Shown here in pieces: positions 12,506 to 30,247 of a stretch of 64,000 nucleotides of DNA (position 1 is the first letter of the stretch; each line of letters begins with the position of its first letter). A program made the translations under genes and the position numbers. The stretch lies in NCBI GenBank assembly GCA_019321725.1, contig CM033115.1, positions 744,001 to 808,000 of the forward strand, given 5' to 3'. The notes beneath the pieces are model-generated. The model ran no database searches and was not told where the DNA came from. It saw nothing but the letters and a program-made list of their open reading frames with translations. The stretch comes from Paulownia fortunei. Lineage: Eukaryota > Streptophyta > Magnoliopsida > Lamiales > Paulowniaceae.

Positions 12506-15192
12506 TTTCCTCCCATAGTAATTTGTGGGAGCCCATACAATTAATTGTACAACCACCATTTATGGGTTAGCATTTCCAACTAGTACATGAAATTGAATTA
12601 GTTGCCATTGCCACATATTTTTTTCCTCTCTTTTCCATTCAAAATCAAAGCAAAATATTTTGTAATATTTTTCTAATAATGAAAATGGTAAATGCAGACA
12701 AAATATGGTACTTTTGTTACTCGTGAGAAAAAAATATTCATTTTTGTTGTGGATGATTTTGATGAGAAAATTAGTATTTATATAGTTATATAGGATTTAA
12801 ATCAATGTATCGAGCGGTTCGATTGATACTATTTACAGTCAATACTTTTTATATCAAAAGTAACACTATTTTTCTTGTGTTCACTATTGACAGTAATAAA
12901 AGTTATTATAAAATATTTTTCTTGACTTTTGAAAGAAAATAGAGGGAAAATGCAAATTTCTTGTATTGCAATCGATTTTATTTGCAATAAAAGTATTACA
13001 ATTTGTTATGTATTTAACATTAGTAGTAATAAAAAATATTACAAAGTCCTTTATCGAATTTTTGAACGAGAAAAGGGAGAAAAAAATTTGCGACAACTGA
13101 CAAATAGTATTTGGGGTGACAATTTGATCTAAAAATATTATTGTTGACAAAATTCTACAACATTAATGGGGTAAAGTGCTAAGAAATTATTTTTTGATGG
13201 TAAAATACCAAATGATTAAGTTTTGGGAGATGAAGCCATTATTTTGAGATCATACAATAATTTAATTTCAATGTAACAACCATTTTTTTAAAACTACATT
13301 AAGATAAAAAATAAGTGGAACTCATTAATATTTCTTCAAATTTCATTCACTCTTAAATAAATATTGTTATCTGAATGAACTTTTATTATTTCAATTTGCA
13401 ATCAATATGTTTCTTGAAATCAATACAGCTTTTTGCAACTTGGATCAAACTTTTGAGTTAATTTTTCTAAGTTTATTTGTAAAAAATATGTATATATATA
13501 TATATAACATTTGTTCTTTGAAAAATAAGAAAACCCACAAATATTACAATATATATAAATATAATGTGATTGAGAAAAATAATAGATAAAATAAACAAGT
13601 AGAAATAATAGTTGTGGGATGAGAGGTAGATAGCCTTGAAAACTGTGCTCATAGAAAATATCGCCTTCTTCCCATACTTCTGCATGCATCATAATTCCAT
13701 AAAAATCATTTAAAAAAGATTATCCCAAAAATTTATTATGGTTTAGAAAAAAATAGAAAAATCTATACTGGTTATGCCGTCTATGGAAAATTCGAGGCAC
13801 GACCAATAGTTTCTTGACACGTCATCAGTCCTAGTATTGACCCGAGTGTAATTGGTGGGATGACAGCTGGTTCATAAACGCCGCTTGCTCTTATGAATTC
13901 AAAATGACCGTATAAAAAAAAGGGAAAACAGCGACGCGCGTGGGAAGGCGTGGAGGCACTTCCGGTTGGCAGATGAAATTAATTAATGTGATAATGTCCT
14001 TCAACTTTTTCATTAATTAAGAAATTAATGAACTTTAATATTAGGGATGGGTACATATGTTTATAGGTTAGGTGCTAATTGGATTGGGGTCTAGAAATCA
14101 AAGAACGTTGCCAAAAATAATGTATTTTTAATTTGTGGGTTGATATCATATTATAAAATTCTTTACTATATTATTTCTAATAAAAATTATAAAATTAATG
14201 TACATATTGAATGAAATTTTTTTATTTTTTTAAAAAATATTACCATTCACAAATGGCTATTGCTTCTTTTCTAATGTTTAAGAGGATATCATATAAAAAT
14301 CTAAATAAAATAAAATGCTATCACAAATATTACAGTGAAGTGGGACATTGACGAAAAGAAAATTTATCAAAAATTATAAGAAAAAAAGTAGATTAAGATT
14401 CTTTTTTTTTTAGGAAAATGGCTGCATTAATGTTAAAAAAGAAGGGGGAAAGATTTAGTGTTAAATAAATAGAGGAAGTAGATGAAGAGACAAAATCAAA
14501 AGAGTTTCTAGTGAAAATTTATGTGAAAAAGTAGTTAAGGTAGCAAAAATGCTAACTGACAAGAAACATTAGTTTCGATAGTGTAAAGTGACAAAAATAT
14601 AATTTAAAAATGTGACGTCTAAGTTAGTATAAAAAATCAATTATTTTTATGAATGAATGTGAGTTTTGGTAAATGTTGCACTTTATGCATATATAATTAG
14701 TACAATATTTATGTTTTAAATATTTTAAATTTTATAAAATAAAATACTTAATTTTTTTATCTACACAATCTAGTAAAATATATAAGGATACAAATCATAC
14801 GGTCAAATTACACTCTCTTGTAATTATTGTTTTAATTTTTGCTATTCTTTATGAATTTAACATCTCTCATTTTTTCATTTTTCATTTTATTTTTTCATCC
14901 TGTTTTCTAATGCGTCTTTTTTCACTAGCCGGACCGTGTAGTTCAATCTCCTCCAACGAGAGTGCGATTACCGATTAGCCAACCCAGCCACAGAAGGAGA
15001 ACACCCCCAAATCGTAGAAAAAATGGCAAATACACACACAATACACACGTATCTACGTGTATTTATCTATATATACTTGTATATATATATACAAGTTTAT
15101 CTATATCTAAAATTCACAATCCAAACCGCACTCCAACGTCACTGTACACACTCCCGGGCACGACATCTCCTCCTTGCGTGCCTCTTGTCGCC

Positions 15193-15199
15193 ATAAATA
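15193..15199 (+). promoter_or_regulatory. Candidate TATA box of the MFP2 gene
   Basis: ATAAATA about 75 bases before the MFP2 start codon, preceded by a GC-richer stretch and followed by a plausible short 5' UTR. The transcription start was not determined. Confidence 0.45.
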
Positions 15200-15271
15200 C
15201 CCACCATATTCATCATTTTAGAAAGATCCCGTTTTTCTTGAAACTAAAAATCAGAAAATTAAAGCAGAGAA

Positions 15272-21040
<5,769 letters not shown>

Positions 21041-21449
21041 GGCCGATACCGGATCTGCTGCTCGCTGCTGTATCCCAAGTTCATCCGGTGCTGTAATGTC
21101 TTTGTTACATGCTTCTATGTCCACCCCTATGTCTGAAAGGGCTGAGGAGAGCAAAACAATGGAAATACAAGGTAGAATAAAAATGTAATATCAAGAATTG
21201 AAGAGGAAGAAATAAACTCTACAGCAAATTTTAAATCCAGTGAACTGATGTTCCCATATGCAGTGATTATTCCAGTTAAGTAGTGTTTGGTGAAATTATA
21301 CTATATTTTTTTCAGTTATATTCATATTTTGGTGCTTTGCTTGCAAAAGTCTGATACAGTGTTGGAGAGAAGGAAAGGTGGTGCCTTATTATCTCTGAAA
21401 TTATCACCCTGAACTACTCTTGAGTTCAGGCTATAATCATGAATTATTT

Positions 21450-21553
21450 TTTTTATTATTATTATTTTAATAAATATTATTATTATTACTATTGTTGTTG
21501 TTGTTGTTGTTATTACTATCATCATCATTATAGTCGTCATTATTATTATAATG
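21450..21553. repeat. Compound trinucleotide microsatellite (TTA)n/(TTG)n/(ATC)n
   Basis: Runs of ATT, then GTT (six units near 21493-21511), then ATC and ATT again. Intergenic, between MFP2 and the next gene. Confidence 0.9.
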
Positions 21554-21897
21554 ATCAAGAAGGTCTCTTAAATTTTTAGGAATGGCTTCAAAAATTGTGG
21601 AATAATCTATACCATTTGCTCCTATTATTGAAGATTTCTTTAGGGAATTTTTCTTTTTATATGGATCGAGTGTGAAAATATTAATTAGTTCGGATTATGT
21701 CATTTTAGATCTAGATCCAGATTGCAGAGTTGATATAGCATAATTCGGATGGGGTTGGTTTTCTCTTTTAAAGTATTTATCTTGGACTTTTTGGTATGTG
21801 AATTTATATTTGAATATCTTTTTCCTCAAACCTAAACACTGTAAAATTTCTAGTATCCCATTTGCCTGCCTTTGGACGCCCTTATGTCCTATCTCAC

Positions 21898-21901
<4 letters not shown>

Positions 21902-21935
<34 letters not shown>
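21902..21935. repeat. (CA)n microsatellite
   Basis: Uninterrupted AC dinucleotide run of about 34 bases. Confidence 0.95.
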
Positions 21936-21938
<3 letters not shown>

Positions 21939-22009
21939 GAATACAATATTTTGTAACAAATGCTCATATAAAACTATTGGTTAAGAATTTTACAATTGTA
22001 TCATGTCCC

Positions 22010-22400
22010 TATGATTTGAGGCAAAAGCCCTATTGTTGTTGTTAGTCGAGCTAGTCCTATGTCTTGTTAGTCGAACTAGTCTTATGAGCAGAGGCAAAAG
22101 CTCTCTTGTAGATGTTAGACGAGACGATTGTAATTAAAGACACAAGTTGAGGTAAAAGTCATATTTTACTATTAGTCGAGCTAGTTTTATGAGTCGAGAC
22201 AAAAATTATGTTGTAGCTATTAGATGAGACGACTGTGATTAAAGGCATGAGTTGAGACAAAAATGTTTTATTGTAATTATTAAATGAAAAGATTGTGATT
22301 AAATTCTACTGTTGCTAGACGGACGGTCGTGATTAAATTTTATTATCGATTAAATCCTATTATTGACAGACGAGACAGCTGAGGGTAAATCCCATGAAAA
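22010..22400. repeat. Decayed internal repeats around GTTAGTCGAGCTAGT / GAGGCAAAAG
   Basis: Phrases recur several times: TTAGTCGAGCTAGT near 22041 and 22168, TTAGTCGAACTAGT near 22066, GAGGCAAAAGC near 22018 and 22091, and GACGATTGTAATTAAAG / GACGACTGTGATTAAAG near 22123 and 22227. Spacing is irregular, about 50-105 bases. Non-coding; no element class was recognised. Confidence 0.6.
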
Positions 22401-23858
22401 GTCGCAAGAAACACTAAGGAGGAAAATCCTTGAGAAGAGTAGTAATAAATACATTGATGTAGGCGTGAAAATCCAACCAAACCCTACTCAGCTTTCACGA
22501 GGCATTCCATTCTATAATATTCTTACTTAGTTATATTAATAAATAAAATTACGAGAAAATAAAAAAAAAAAAAAGACAAAAAATTGGATTTGCAGATCCC
22601 CAACTTCATGTGTGATTATGGCTGTTTTTAAGTGTTTTAATCAAATCCCGTGGCTGATAATGACCACCATCAATCACTAATCAACTCCTTAATAAAACAA
22701 ATAATTAAGATTCTTTTCTTTTCATTATTTCTTTTATTTTATTTGTTTTATATTTTTGTGTTCTTGTGAAAAATTGAATAATCATGAGTTCATAAGTAAT
22801 GGGAGGAATAGTGTCACTCTATTGTATTTTTATATTCGAGCACGTTAGGGATAGAAAATTAAATTATTTTACGTGTCTATCTTTTTTTTTTTTGATAGAG
22901 TGTAAAATATATAATTTAGTACTCCCTTCCCACAAAATGACTTTGTTACTACGGTTGACCGATCATAATTTGATCATTTTTCTTAGTGTGATATAAGTAA
23001 TTTAGTCAATATTTTGAATCAAAATTATCAAATATTTAATATAATAAGTTGGTCAAAAAAAAATAAAATTGAAGAGTTTTTTTTTTTTTTTACATGAGAG
23101 CATGATTTTGAACATACTAACAAATGGAGCCATATTTTGCAAATAGTAGAAGTCAATAAAGATTATACCAAAAAAGAAAAGTGACCTTATAATTTTTTGC
23201 ATTAGCATGTAATAAATTTTAAGAACTCATTTTGTTCTGCTCAAGAAATTAAATTAAATTAAAAAAAATAAAAAAAATTGTCTCATATCTAAACACTCTC
23301 CCACTCCCAAATTACACGCTCATATCATTTTTTTTCTAAAATCTTAGCAAAAAATATCTTATTTTCTAAAATAAAATTTATTTTTTCTAAATTACTTTTT
23401 TATTTAAAAATAAAAGCGCGTCATCGTTAACTTTCATTTATTATTTATAATATATTATTAAAATTTCAACTCTTATCTACAACTTAATTTTAAGACTAAG
23501 ACGTTCAAATTGAGAGAGGGAGAGTAGATAAAGGAGATTTTGAGCAAATGAAGATATTCATCAAAAGGGTCAGGAGTAGCAAAGATTTTGTTTATCTTCA
23601 TCGATTGTGACACAGAAAAGATTTCAATGGTTTTCCTTGTTGTTAAGTCGCATAGGGTTCTTCTGATGAATTTTGTTTTCTTTTTAATTAGCAGAAGGCA
23701 TCAGAGGATAACATTTATATTCACTGCAGCTTGGCAGAAGCAGAGTTCTTTTCTTCTTCTTATTCTTCTTCAAATAATCAGTTAATTTAAATAGCTGTGA
23801 TGCCTCTCTCTTTATATGACACCTGCAACTCTCAGAATCTTTGTAATGTCAATCCCCC

Positions 23859-24029
<171 letters not shown>

Positions 24030-24770
24030 TGTGGTGTGTTTGGTAGGTGAGATGAGAATTGGAGGTATGGAGTGTAAGAGGGCTTAAACTTTTTTGTGCA
24101 TGGGATAGTAACAAATTTTAAGCAATTTTGGCAATCATGGTACAGTTACAAATTGCCTTTGCATCTTGATTCTTGCATTTTAGTTTGTTGCATGTTTATG
24201 TCATGTTCTCCGCATTTTAACTTCTTGTGTGTTCTTATCTCGAAAAAAAATTCAATAATTGTAATAGGAGGATTATGATGATTTTATAATGTAATATATA
24301 TTATAATTTCACTGTCTATATTACTATTATGACAAGAAATATATATGCATTTATTGATTTTGATGTAATTGTTTTTTATTTTAAACTTTCTCTACTAACT
24401 TCCCCTAGCCATCCTTTTTCTTTTTCTTTTTCTTTTCCTTTTCAAATTTTGAGGCAAAGAACATTTATAATCAGATGCTACTCATACTTATTGAAATCAA
24501 AATATGAATTTTTTTAATAAGCTTGACATAAGTGTTTGGTAGTCTCACTATTATCAAATGTGAAAATAATGATCAAAATTTGATTGAATTGTTAAAAGTT
24601 CCCTGTTGAAAAACTTGTTACAGAAATTAATTTCCATTCCTTCTCCCAATTCCTTTCCCAATTTCCTTTGAAACCAAACATAGCCCATAGTCCTTCCACT
24701 AAAAAACCACTAGGGGTTTTGCTTGTCTTATTCGTTTGTCAATTATATTACTACATACAAGTCTGGTTTC

Positions 24771-24883
24771 CACGTGCTCCTGGGGACTCTCTCCTACCCA
24801 TTCCCCATTCCCCACTTTAATTCAATGCCATATTTTTGCATTCAAGAACACCTTTGACCACTCTCTCTCTCTCTCTCTCTCTC
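24771..24883 (+). promoter_or_regulatory. Promoter/5' UTR region of the Ser-rich gene: G-box, W-box and CT tract
   Basis: A CACGTG G-box core is at 24771-24776, a TTGACC W-box-like core at 24854-24859 and a (CT)n tract at 24860-24883. Together they lie 190-310 bases before the start codon. A pyrimidine-rich patch near the transcription start is common in plant promoters. Function is inferred from motif identity only. Confidence 0.4.
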
Positions 24884-25076
24884 CTTGATTGTGAGTTTCT
24901 CTTTGCTAAGCCATTTTCTTGCACGGAAGCAGCTGTAGTTTTCAAGAGAGTGTGATGCCAAAAAAGTAGAAGAAAATCAAAGATTCCAGATAACATTGAT
25001 TTTTCTCATCTGGGGTTGCAAAATCTTGAGCTAAAGTGAAATCTTGCTTCTGGGGTCTCAAGATTTTGAGGTGAAA

Positions 25077-26321
25077 ATGGTGATGGATGTCGTGCATGAA
25101 GATATGGGGGAAGACAACATGCAATGTACAAATCATCCATACAAAAACAGCACCCCAGGTGGGATCTGTGCTTTTTGCCTTCAAGAAAAGCTCGGAAAGC
25201 TTGTTTCTTCCTCATATCCTGCAGCTGTTTTCCCCTCCTCTTCTTCATCTTCTTCTCCTTCTTTTAGATCTGCCATTGGTGGTAGCACCACCACCTCCGC
25301 CGGCGGAGGCGGCGCCAGCGGCTCAACCCTTCAAGTCCAACACCTCACTTCTTCATCTGCCAACTCTCAAAGTGTAGGCAATGAATGTAACAATCATGGT
25401 TATTACACAAGGAGAGCAAGATTGCCTTTTGTTTTGACTCACAAGAAGAAGAAAAAGAAGGATGGAGTAGTGATGGGGAGTTCGGATTCTACAAGCATTG
25501 TTTTCAAGAGAAGCAAGTCTACTACAACTCCAAGAAGAGGTATTCATTTCTTGGATGGAAACTATGCTGAAGATTATAGTCCCAACAGAAAAGGGTTCTG
25601 GTCATTTCTTTACTTGTCCAAGCATTCTACTGCCAAGAAAAGTGATAAGCCCTTCAAAGATTTGAACTTTACATCAACTACACCTAGCACTATGAGTAGT
25701 ACTGTGGGATCATCATCTGTGAATGGTAATGGTGGTGCAGTTAGATCAACGGAGAAGAAAAGGGAAGATTTTGTGGCGGTTGATGAGAATGGGAGCCCTG
25801 ATCAGGCTGCATTTGACAGAAAGGTGTCAAGATCTAGATCTGTTGGTTGTGGGAGCAGGAGCTTTTCAGGGGACTTCTTTGAGAGAATTTCAACTGGCTT
25901 TGGTGATTGTACTCTCCGCAGAGTGGAGTCTCAGAGGGAAGGGAAGCCTAAAGTGCAATCAGTTCACAGGAATGGGGGAAATAGTGGTAGTAATGGGCAG
26001 GATTGCATCAAAGAAAGAGTTAGATGTGGTGGGATTTTCAGTGGCTTTATGATAGCTTCATCCTCATCTTCTTCATCATCTTCTTCATATTGGGTTGCAT
26101 CTTCAGTTGAGGACAGTAATGTGAATGTGAAGTCAATCTCAGCATCTCATTCATCAGTGGGGCATCTTTCTCATGGGAGGAGTAAAAGCTGGGGATGGGC
26201 ATTTGCAAGTCCTATGAGAGCTTTTGGTAAGCCTTCTGCTGGGAAAAGGGATGCTTCTTCAAATAAGAATGCAACTCCCAACTTGGCTGCAATTCCTTCC
26301 TTGTTGGCTGTGAGTGGCTGA
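25077..26321 (+). CDS. Plant-specific Ser-rich protein with N-terminal Cys/His motif (uncharacterised; OCTOPUS/DUF740-like start)
   Basis: A single exon of 414 residues from ATG 25077 to TGA 26319-26321. The frame is open a little further upstream, but only with a TTG. The N-terminus has a zinc-ligand-like pattern C17-x2-H20-P-x9-C31-x2-C34 (QCTNHPYKN, GGICAFCLQEKLGKLV). The Cys/His start and the GxCxxCLxE/RxL style recall the N-termini of OCTOPUS/DUF740 proteins, plant membrane-associated phloem and polarity factors, but the rest does not clearly match them. The middle and C-terminal parts are Ser-rich and basic, with SRSRSVGCGSRSFSGDFFE and a Ser10-type run near residues 328-337. There is no signal peptide or transmembrane helix. 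Function is unknown; a scaffold or membrane-associated role is a guess. Conserved blocks near the end include KSWGWAFASPMRAFGK. Confidence 0.8.
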   Translation: MVMDVVHEDMGEDNMQCTNHPYKNSTPGGICAFCLQEKLGKLVSSSYPAAVFPSSSSSSSPSFRSAIGGSTTTSAGGGGASGSTLQVQHLTSSSANSQSVGNECNNHGYYTRRARLPFVLTHKKKKKKDGVVMGSSDSTSIVFKRSKSTTTPRRGIHFLDGNYAEDYSPNRKGFWSFLYLSKHSTAKKSDKPFKDLNFTSTTPSTMSSTVGSSSVNGNGGAVRSTEKKREDFVAVDENGSPDQAAFDRKVSRSRSVGCGSRSFSGDFFERISTGFGDCTLRRVESQREGKPKVQSVHRNGGNSGSNGQDCIKERVRCGGIFSGFMIASSSSSSSSSSYWVASSVEDSNVNVKSISASHSSVGHLSHGRSKSWGWAFASPMRAFGKPSAGKRDASSNKNATPNLAAIPSLLAVSG

Positions 26322-29300
26322 AAAAGAGAGAAGAATGGCTTAGTTTTGATGAGTAAATTAGCAAATACTACACATTTTTATTTTCTTGGTTGATGTTTCA
26401 CTGTGGTTGTTACTCTCTTCATCCATGTTTGGTGCTGTTGAATCATTGTTGGTGCACTTATTACCACTTATGATGTTAATGTTAATTTATTTATGTAGTT
26501 TCAATTTGTTATTATAAGCTGAGTTTTATGAGTATCTGGAACATATTGAAGTCATCTTTGTATTTGGATCTGATGAAGGGCAAGTAGCACTTATACCCCT
26601 CCCAAATTTCAGTACTTCATCTTAAAAGTTAACTTAAAACCACTTTATGCCTCAAGAACACTTAATCCCCTCAAGAAGTATCAAGGACATTGGATTTCAA
26701 CCGCTAACTGCATATACAACTTTCTTTATGGGGGTTGTCATTTGCAATTACTTAACTTATGTTGTAATGAATATAAGTTGTATAATAAAAATATTTTGAG
26801 TTTCTCAAAAATTGCTGAAATAATGAAATTTGAAGTGAATTGCCATAGTAAAATGATGTAGGTATGACATTTGATGAATATTAGGAAATGAATGGATCTA
26901 TATGGTATTTTTCCATGATTATTTGACCTATCCCTGCATGCTTTACTAGTCTAAAATTGGTAAAAGAAAATATAGAGCTACTCCACACACTGCATTGGAT
27001 CTGATCCACAACACTTTCCTCTGTCTTTGAACATTGCTCACTGAATGTAGTTTCCCCATTATGACCATTGAAGTAGAATTGCCTTTTTCTCTGTGTGTTG
27101 CTTGATTGGAATAGTTGGTAATGATGTTTTAATCCTTTCATTCTGGGATTGCTCAAGTTAAAAAATTATTCAGGCTGATAGTTAAAATGTGTGTGTTCTT
27201 GCATTCTGCCATGCCATTGGGTGGCATTTTAGTAACTAGCAAAAGCAATTTCTTTTCCTTGATTCATGATTTGATTGTTCCACTTTATTGCATGGATGTT
27301 GTAGTAACTTTTCATGCAAAAAGTTTTGTGGATTTGGTGTTTAGATCCCACTTGGATGTCTCCATGCAGGAGTCTTTATCTTGTTTATGTGCTGCCATTT
27401 TTGGCCAAAAATAAAAAATAAAAACTTTGAGTTCACATGTCACTAGCTGAGCATGTGTTAGGACCCATTGCCCTTTGTGTAATCATTGTCAAAGAAGGGA
27501 GGAAAAGAAAGAAGAGGAGATTCAAGCTTAAGAGTCAAAATGTTGCACATGTTTATGGTTAGATAAGGACACATTTGAAAAAGACTTCCATGTTTGGTAG
27601 TATTTTGGAATGAAAATTATCTATAGAATGGAAGAGTGATTATGGGTATTTTTAAATGTATATAAAAATATATTTTAACGTTTATTTAGTAGAATTGTAA
27701 AAGAAAAAATTCAAAAGTCATAAATTTATATTTTTTTAAAATAAATTTTTTAAAAAATAATTTATTTTAAAAATTCATTCAAAATTAATTGATAAATATA
27801 ATTTTTTTTTAAAAAATAAATTTTTATATCTAAAATTTTATTTCGAATGAATTTCCAGCTTACCTACCATTGCCTAAGCTTAGTTGTTGATATATATATA
27901 TATAATCAGATTTTTTTTATTTTTTATTTTTTATTTTTTGGCTGAGAATTCTGGTATTGCTCAAAAATAATTGGCAATCTTTTCAACAAGGCAATTAAGG
28001 GTAATTTGATATTCAAGAAAACTTGTTTGTTTGGATCCCTCTTCTTTTCTGTCCTTATCCTACTGAATTATGAAGCATTTCCTTCAAGAAACATGCTAAC
28101 TAATGACAGCAACTTTGGAAAAAAGTATTCAAAGAATCAATAATTAATAGAACATCCCCCCTTTTCTCCACAAAAAAACAATTTGCATAATCAACCTTTA
28201 TGATTGATAAATTACAAAAGCAACCATAATGATAAGAACAGAAAACAGGATTGAGATGGAGACTTGTGAAGGATACAAGAGGACAGAAAATGCAAAAAGA
28301 CATGTTAGAAAAGATTGTATTGGGAAAAACCCGTGGTGGAGCAGATGATTATTACCCAACAGATTCAGAAAGGACATGTAGAACCCACAAAGTTTTAGAT
28401 TTGATTCATCTGAACTGGGAACTTTGTGAGATATTTCAAGTTTTAGGGGGTCCAGAAATAATAGAGATATTTTCTTCTTTTGGATTTTGGAAAGAGTTGG
28501 AAAAGGGTGAATCTTTGTATATTTCACCTTTGGTCCACTTAAAAATCTAAGGGTTTCATTTCAATGAAAAATCTCATTTTTTATTTTATTGGATGATTTT
28601 TTAATTTTTTATTAAAATTTATATAGAAATGAAAATATATTTAGTTACAAAAATTCTAATAAAAAATTTATAGGATGTAAAATGAAAATATATTTGATTT
28701 AATATATTTTTTGAATTTTTTTATGAAAAAAATGATAAAATGATAATTTATATGAACGATATGTAAGTGGTGAGATCCACTAAAATAATATTATTTAAAA
28801 AATAATAGTATATAATTAAATAAAATTGATAGTGATTTGGTTTACTTCGAAAATGTAGTTTGAATATGATAATTTGTATGTAGTGAATCTCATTACAACG
28901 ATATTATTTAAAAATAGTGATATATTATGTACACATATGTGGTAGTGGTAAGTTCCAATCATGTAATATAAAGTCAAAAATTAAGAATATAAGATTAAAA
29001 GTTGAAAATAGAGAGTTGAGAAGTATTTTGAAGAGAAATAAAAAGATAAAAATATGATATTTTCAATGAGATTGAATAAAATAAATATAATTTATGTATC
29101 TAAAATAATATAAAAAAAAATCATTAAAGTGAAAACCATACAAGCCTTTCGTTCCAAGTCAAGCCCCTTAAAATTATCAACTAATGGAGGAGAAACGATA
29201 TTAGATTGATTCATAATTTAAAGTAAATAATTAATTATTTACAAGATAAGTAAGCCCGAAGAACATGTGAATATAAATATACAATTGATTTACTACATAT

Positions 29301-29749
29301 TATTTTTGCATTTATAAAAAAAAAAAGTCAAATACCAAACTGAAATTCTTTAGAACCTTTGTGCTCAAACTCAAATTTCATATTTTCAAACTCCGAGATA
29401 AGATCATGATCCATTGTAATAATGCCCACAAGATCAAACTAAAAGCATTCTACAAAACTAATGAATGCCTCCACATTATATATAGCATGTGGTAGGGGTA
29501 GGTCTACTTCTTCTTGTGTCAAATCATTATCTTTGTCACTTCACATATTGAATCCCCATTTATCTTGTTCACATAATATCTTACTTGAGATATATTTTAT
29601 TTCTATAAAATTATGTATAATTGATATTTAATTTAATATGGAATTTTATATAAAAAATAAAAAAATAGTTGTTGAGACTTAGATATTTTAGCCCAAAAGA
29701 TTTTTTATTTCAAAAAAAAAAAAATATAACGTTGTTTGGGAATATTGGA

Positions 29750-29780
<31 letters not shown>

Positions 29781-30215
29781 TCCTTCTGGAGTTTGTACAT
29801 TGTGTTAATCTTGTTGAACTCTTTCTGCTTGGTCTATTTTCATGATTCAACATCCCCATTTGCAAAAGAAGTCGAGCTAGGTAAAATATCACGTGGGAAT
29901 TTTGGGCTAAATTAGAGTAATTGCCAATTCGACACATTGTGAATTGTAACAACTCAATTAAAAAATATTAAGTGTGTTACTATGTTGGATTTGGACTTGA
30001 TTAGACCTAATTAAATGAGTTTGTGATCAAAAATCAAAATTTTGAATTCCATTTAGCAAATCCAAGTTTAGATAAAAGATTTATATAATCTTTTCATAAC
30101 CCAACAATTTTCTTTATAGAAACAATAATTTTTGGGTTGAGAAATTTCGTTGTACATATCCACCATGAGGATAAGGTATAAAGAAAAACAAAAATTTGAA
30201 GTGAATTTAAAAAAA

Positions 30216-30247
<32 letters not shown>

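Larger units (their letters stand above)
10367..15191. other. Intergenic region between the FLZ and MFP2 genes
   Basis: No gene could be supported. It holds the FLZ 3' UTR, (AT)n tracts near 10661-10700 and 13493-13505, a two-copy repeat at 11314-11460, a minisatellite at 12227-12505 and a GC-richer patch at 13780-13985. Most of it is AT-rich unique-looking sequence. Long T or A runs dominate after 14000. Confidence 0.5.
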
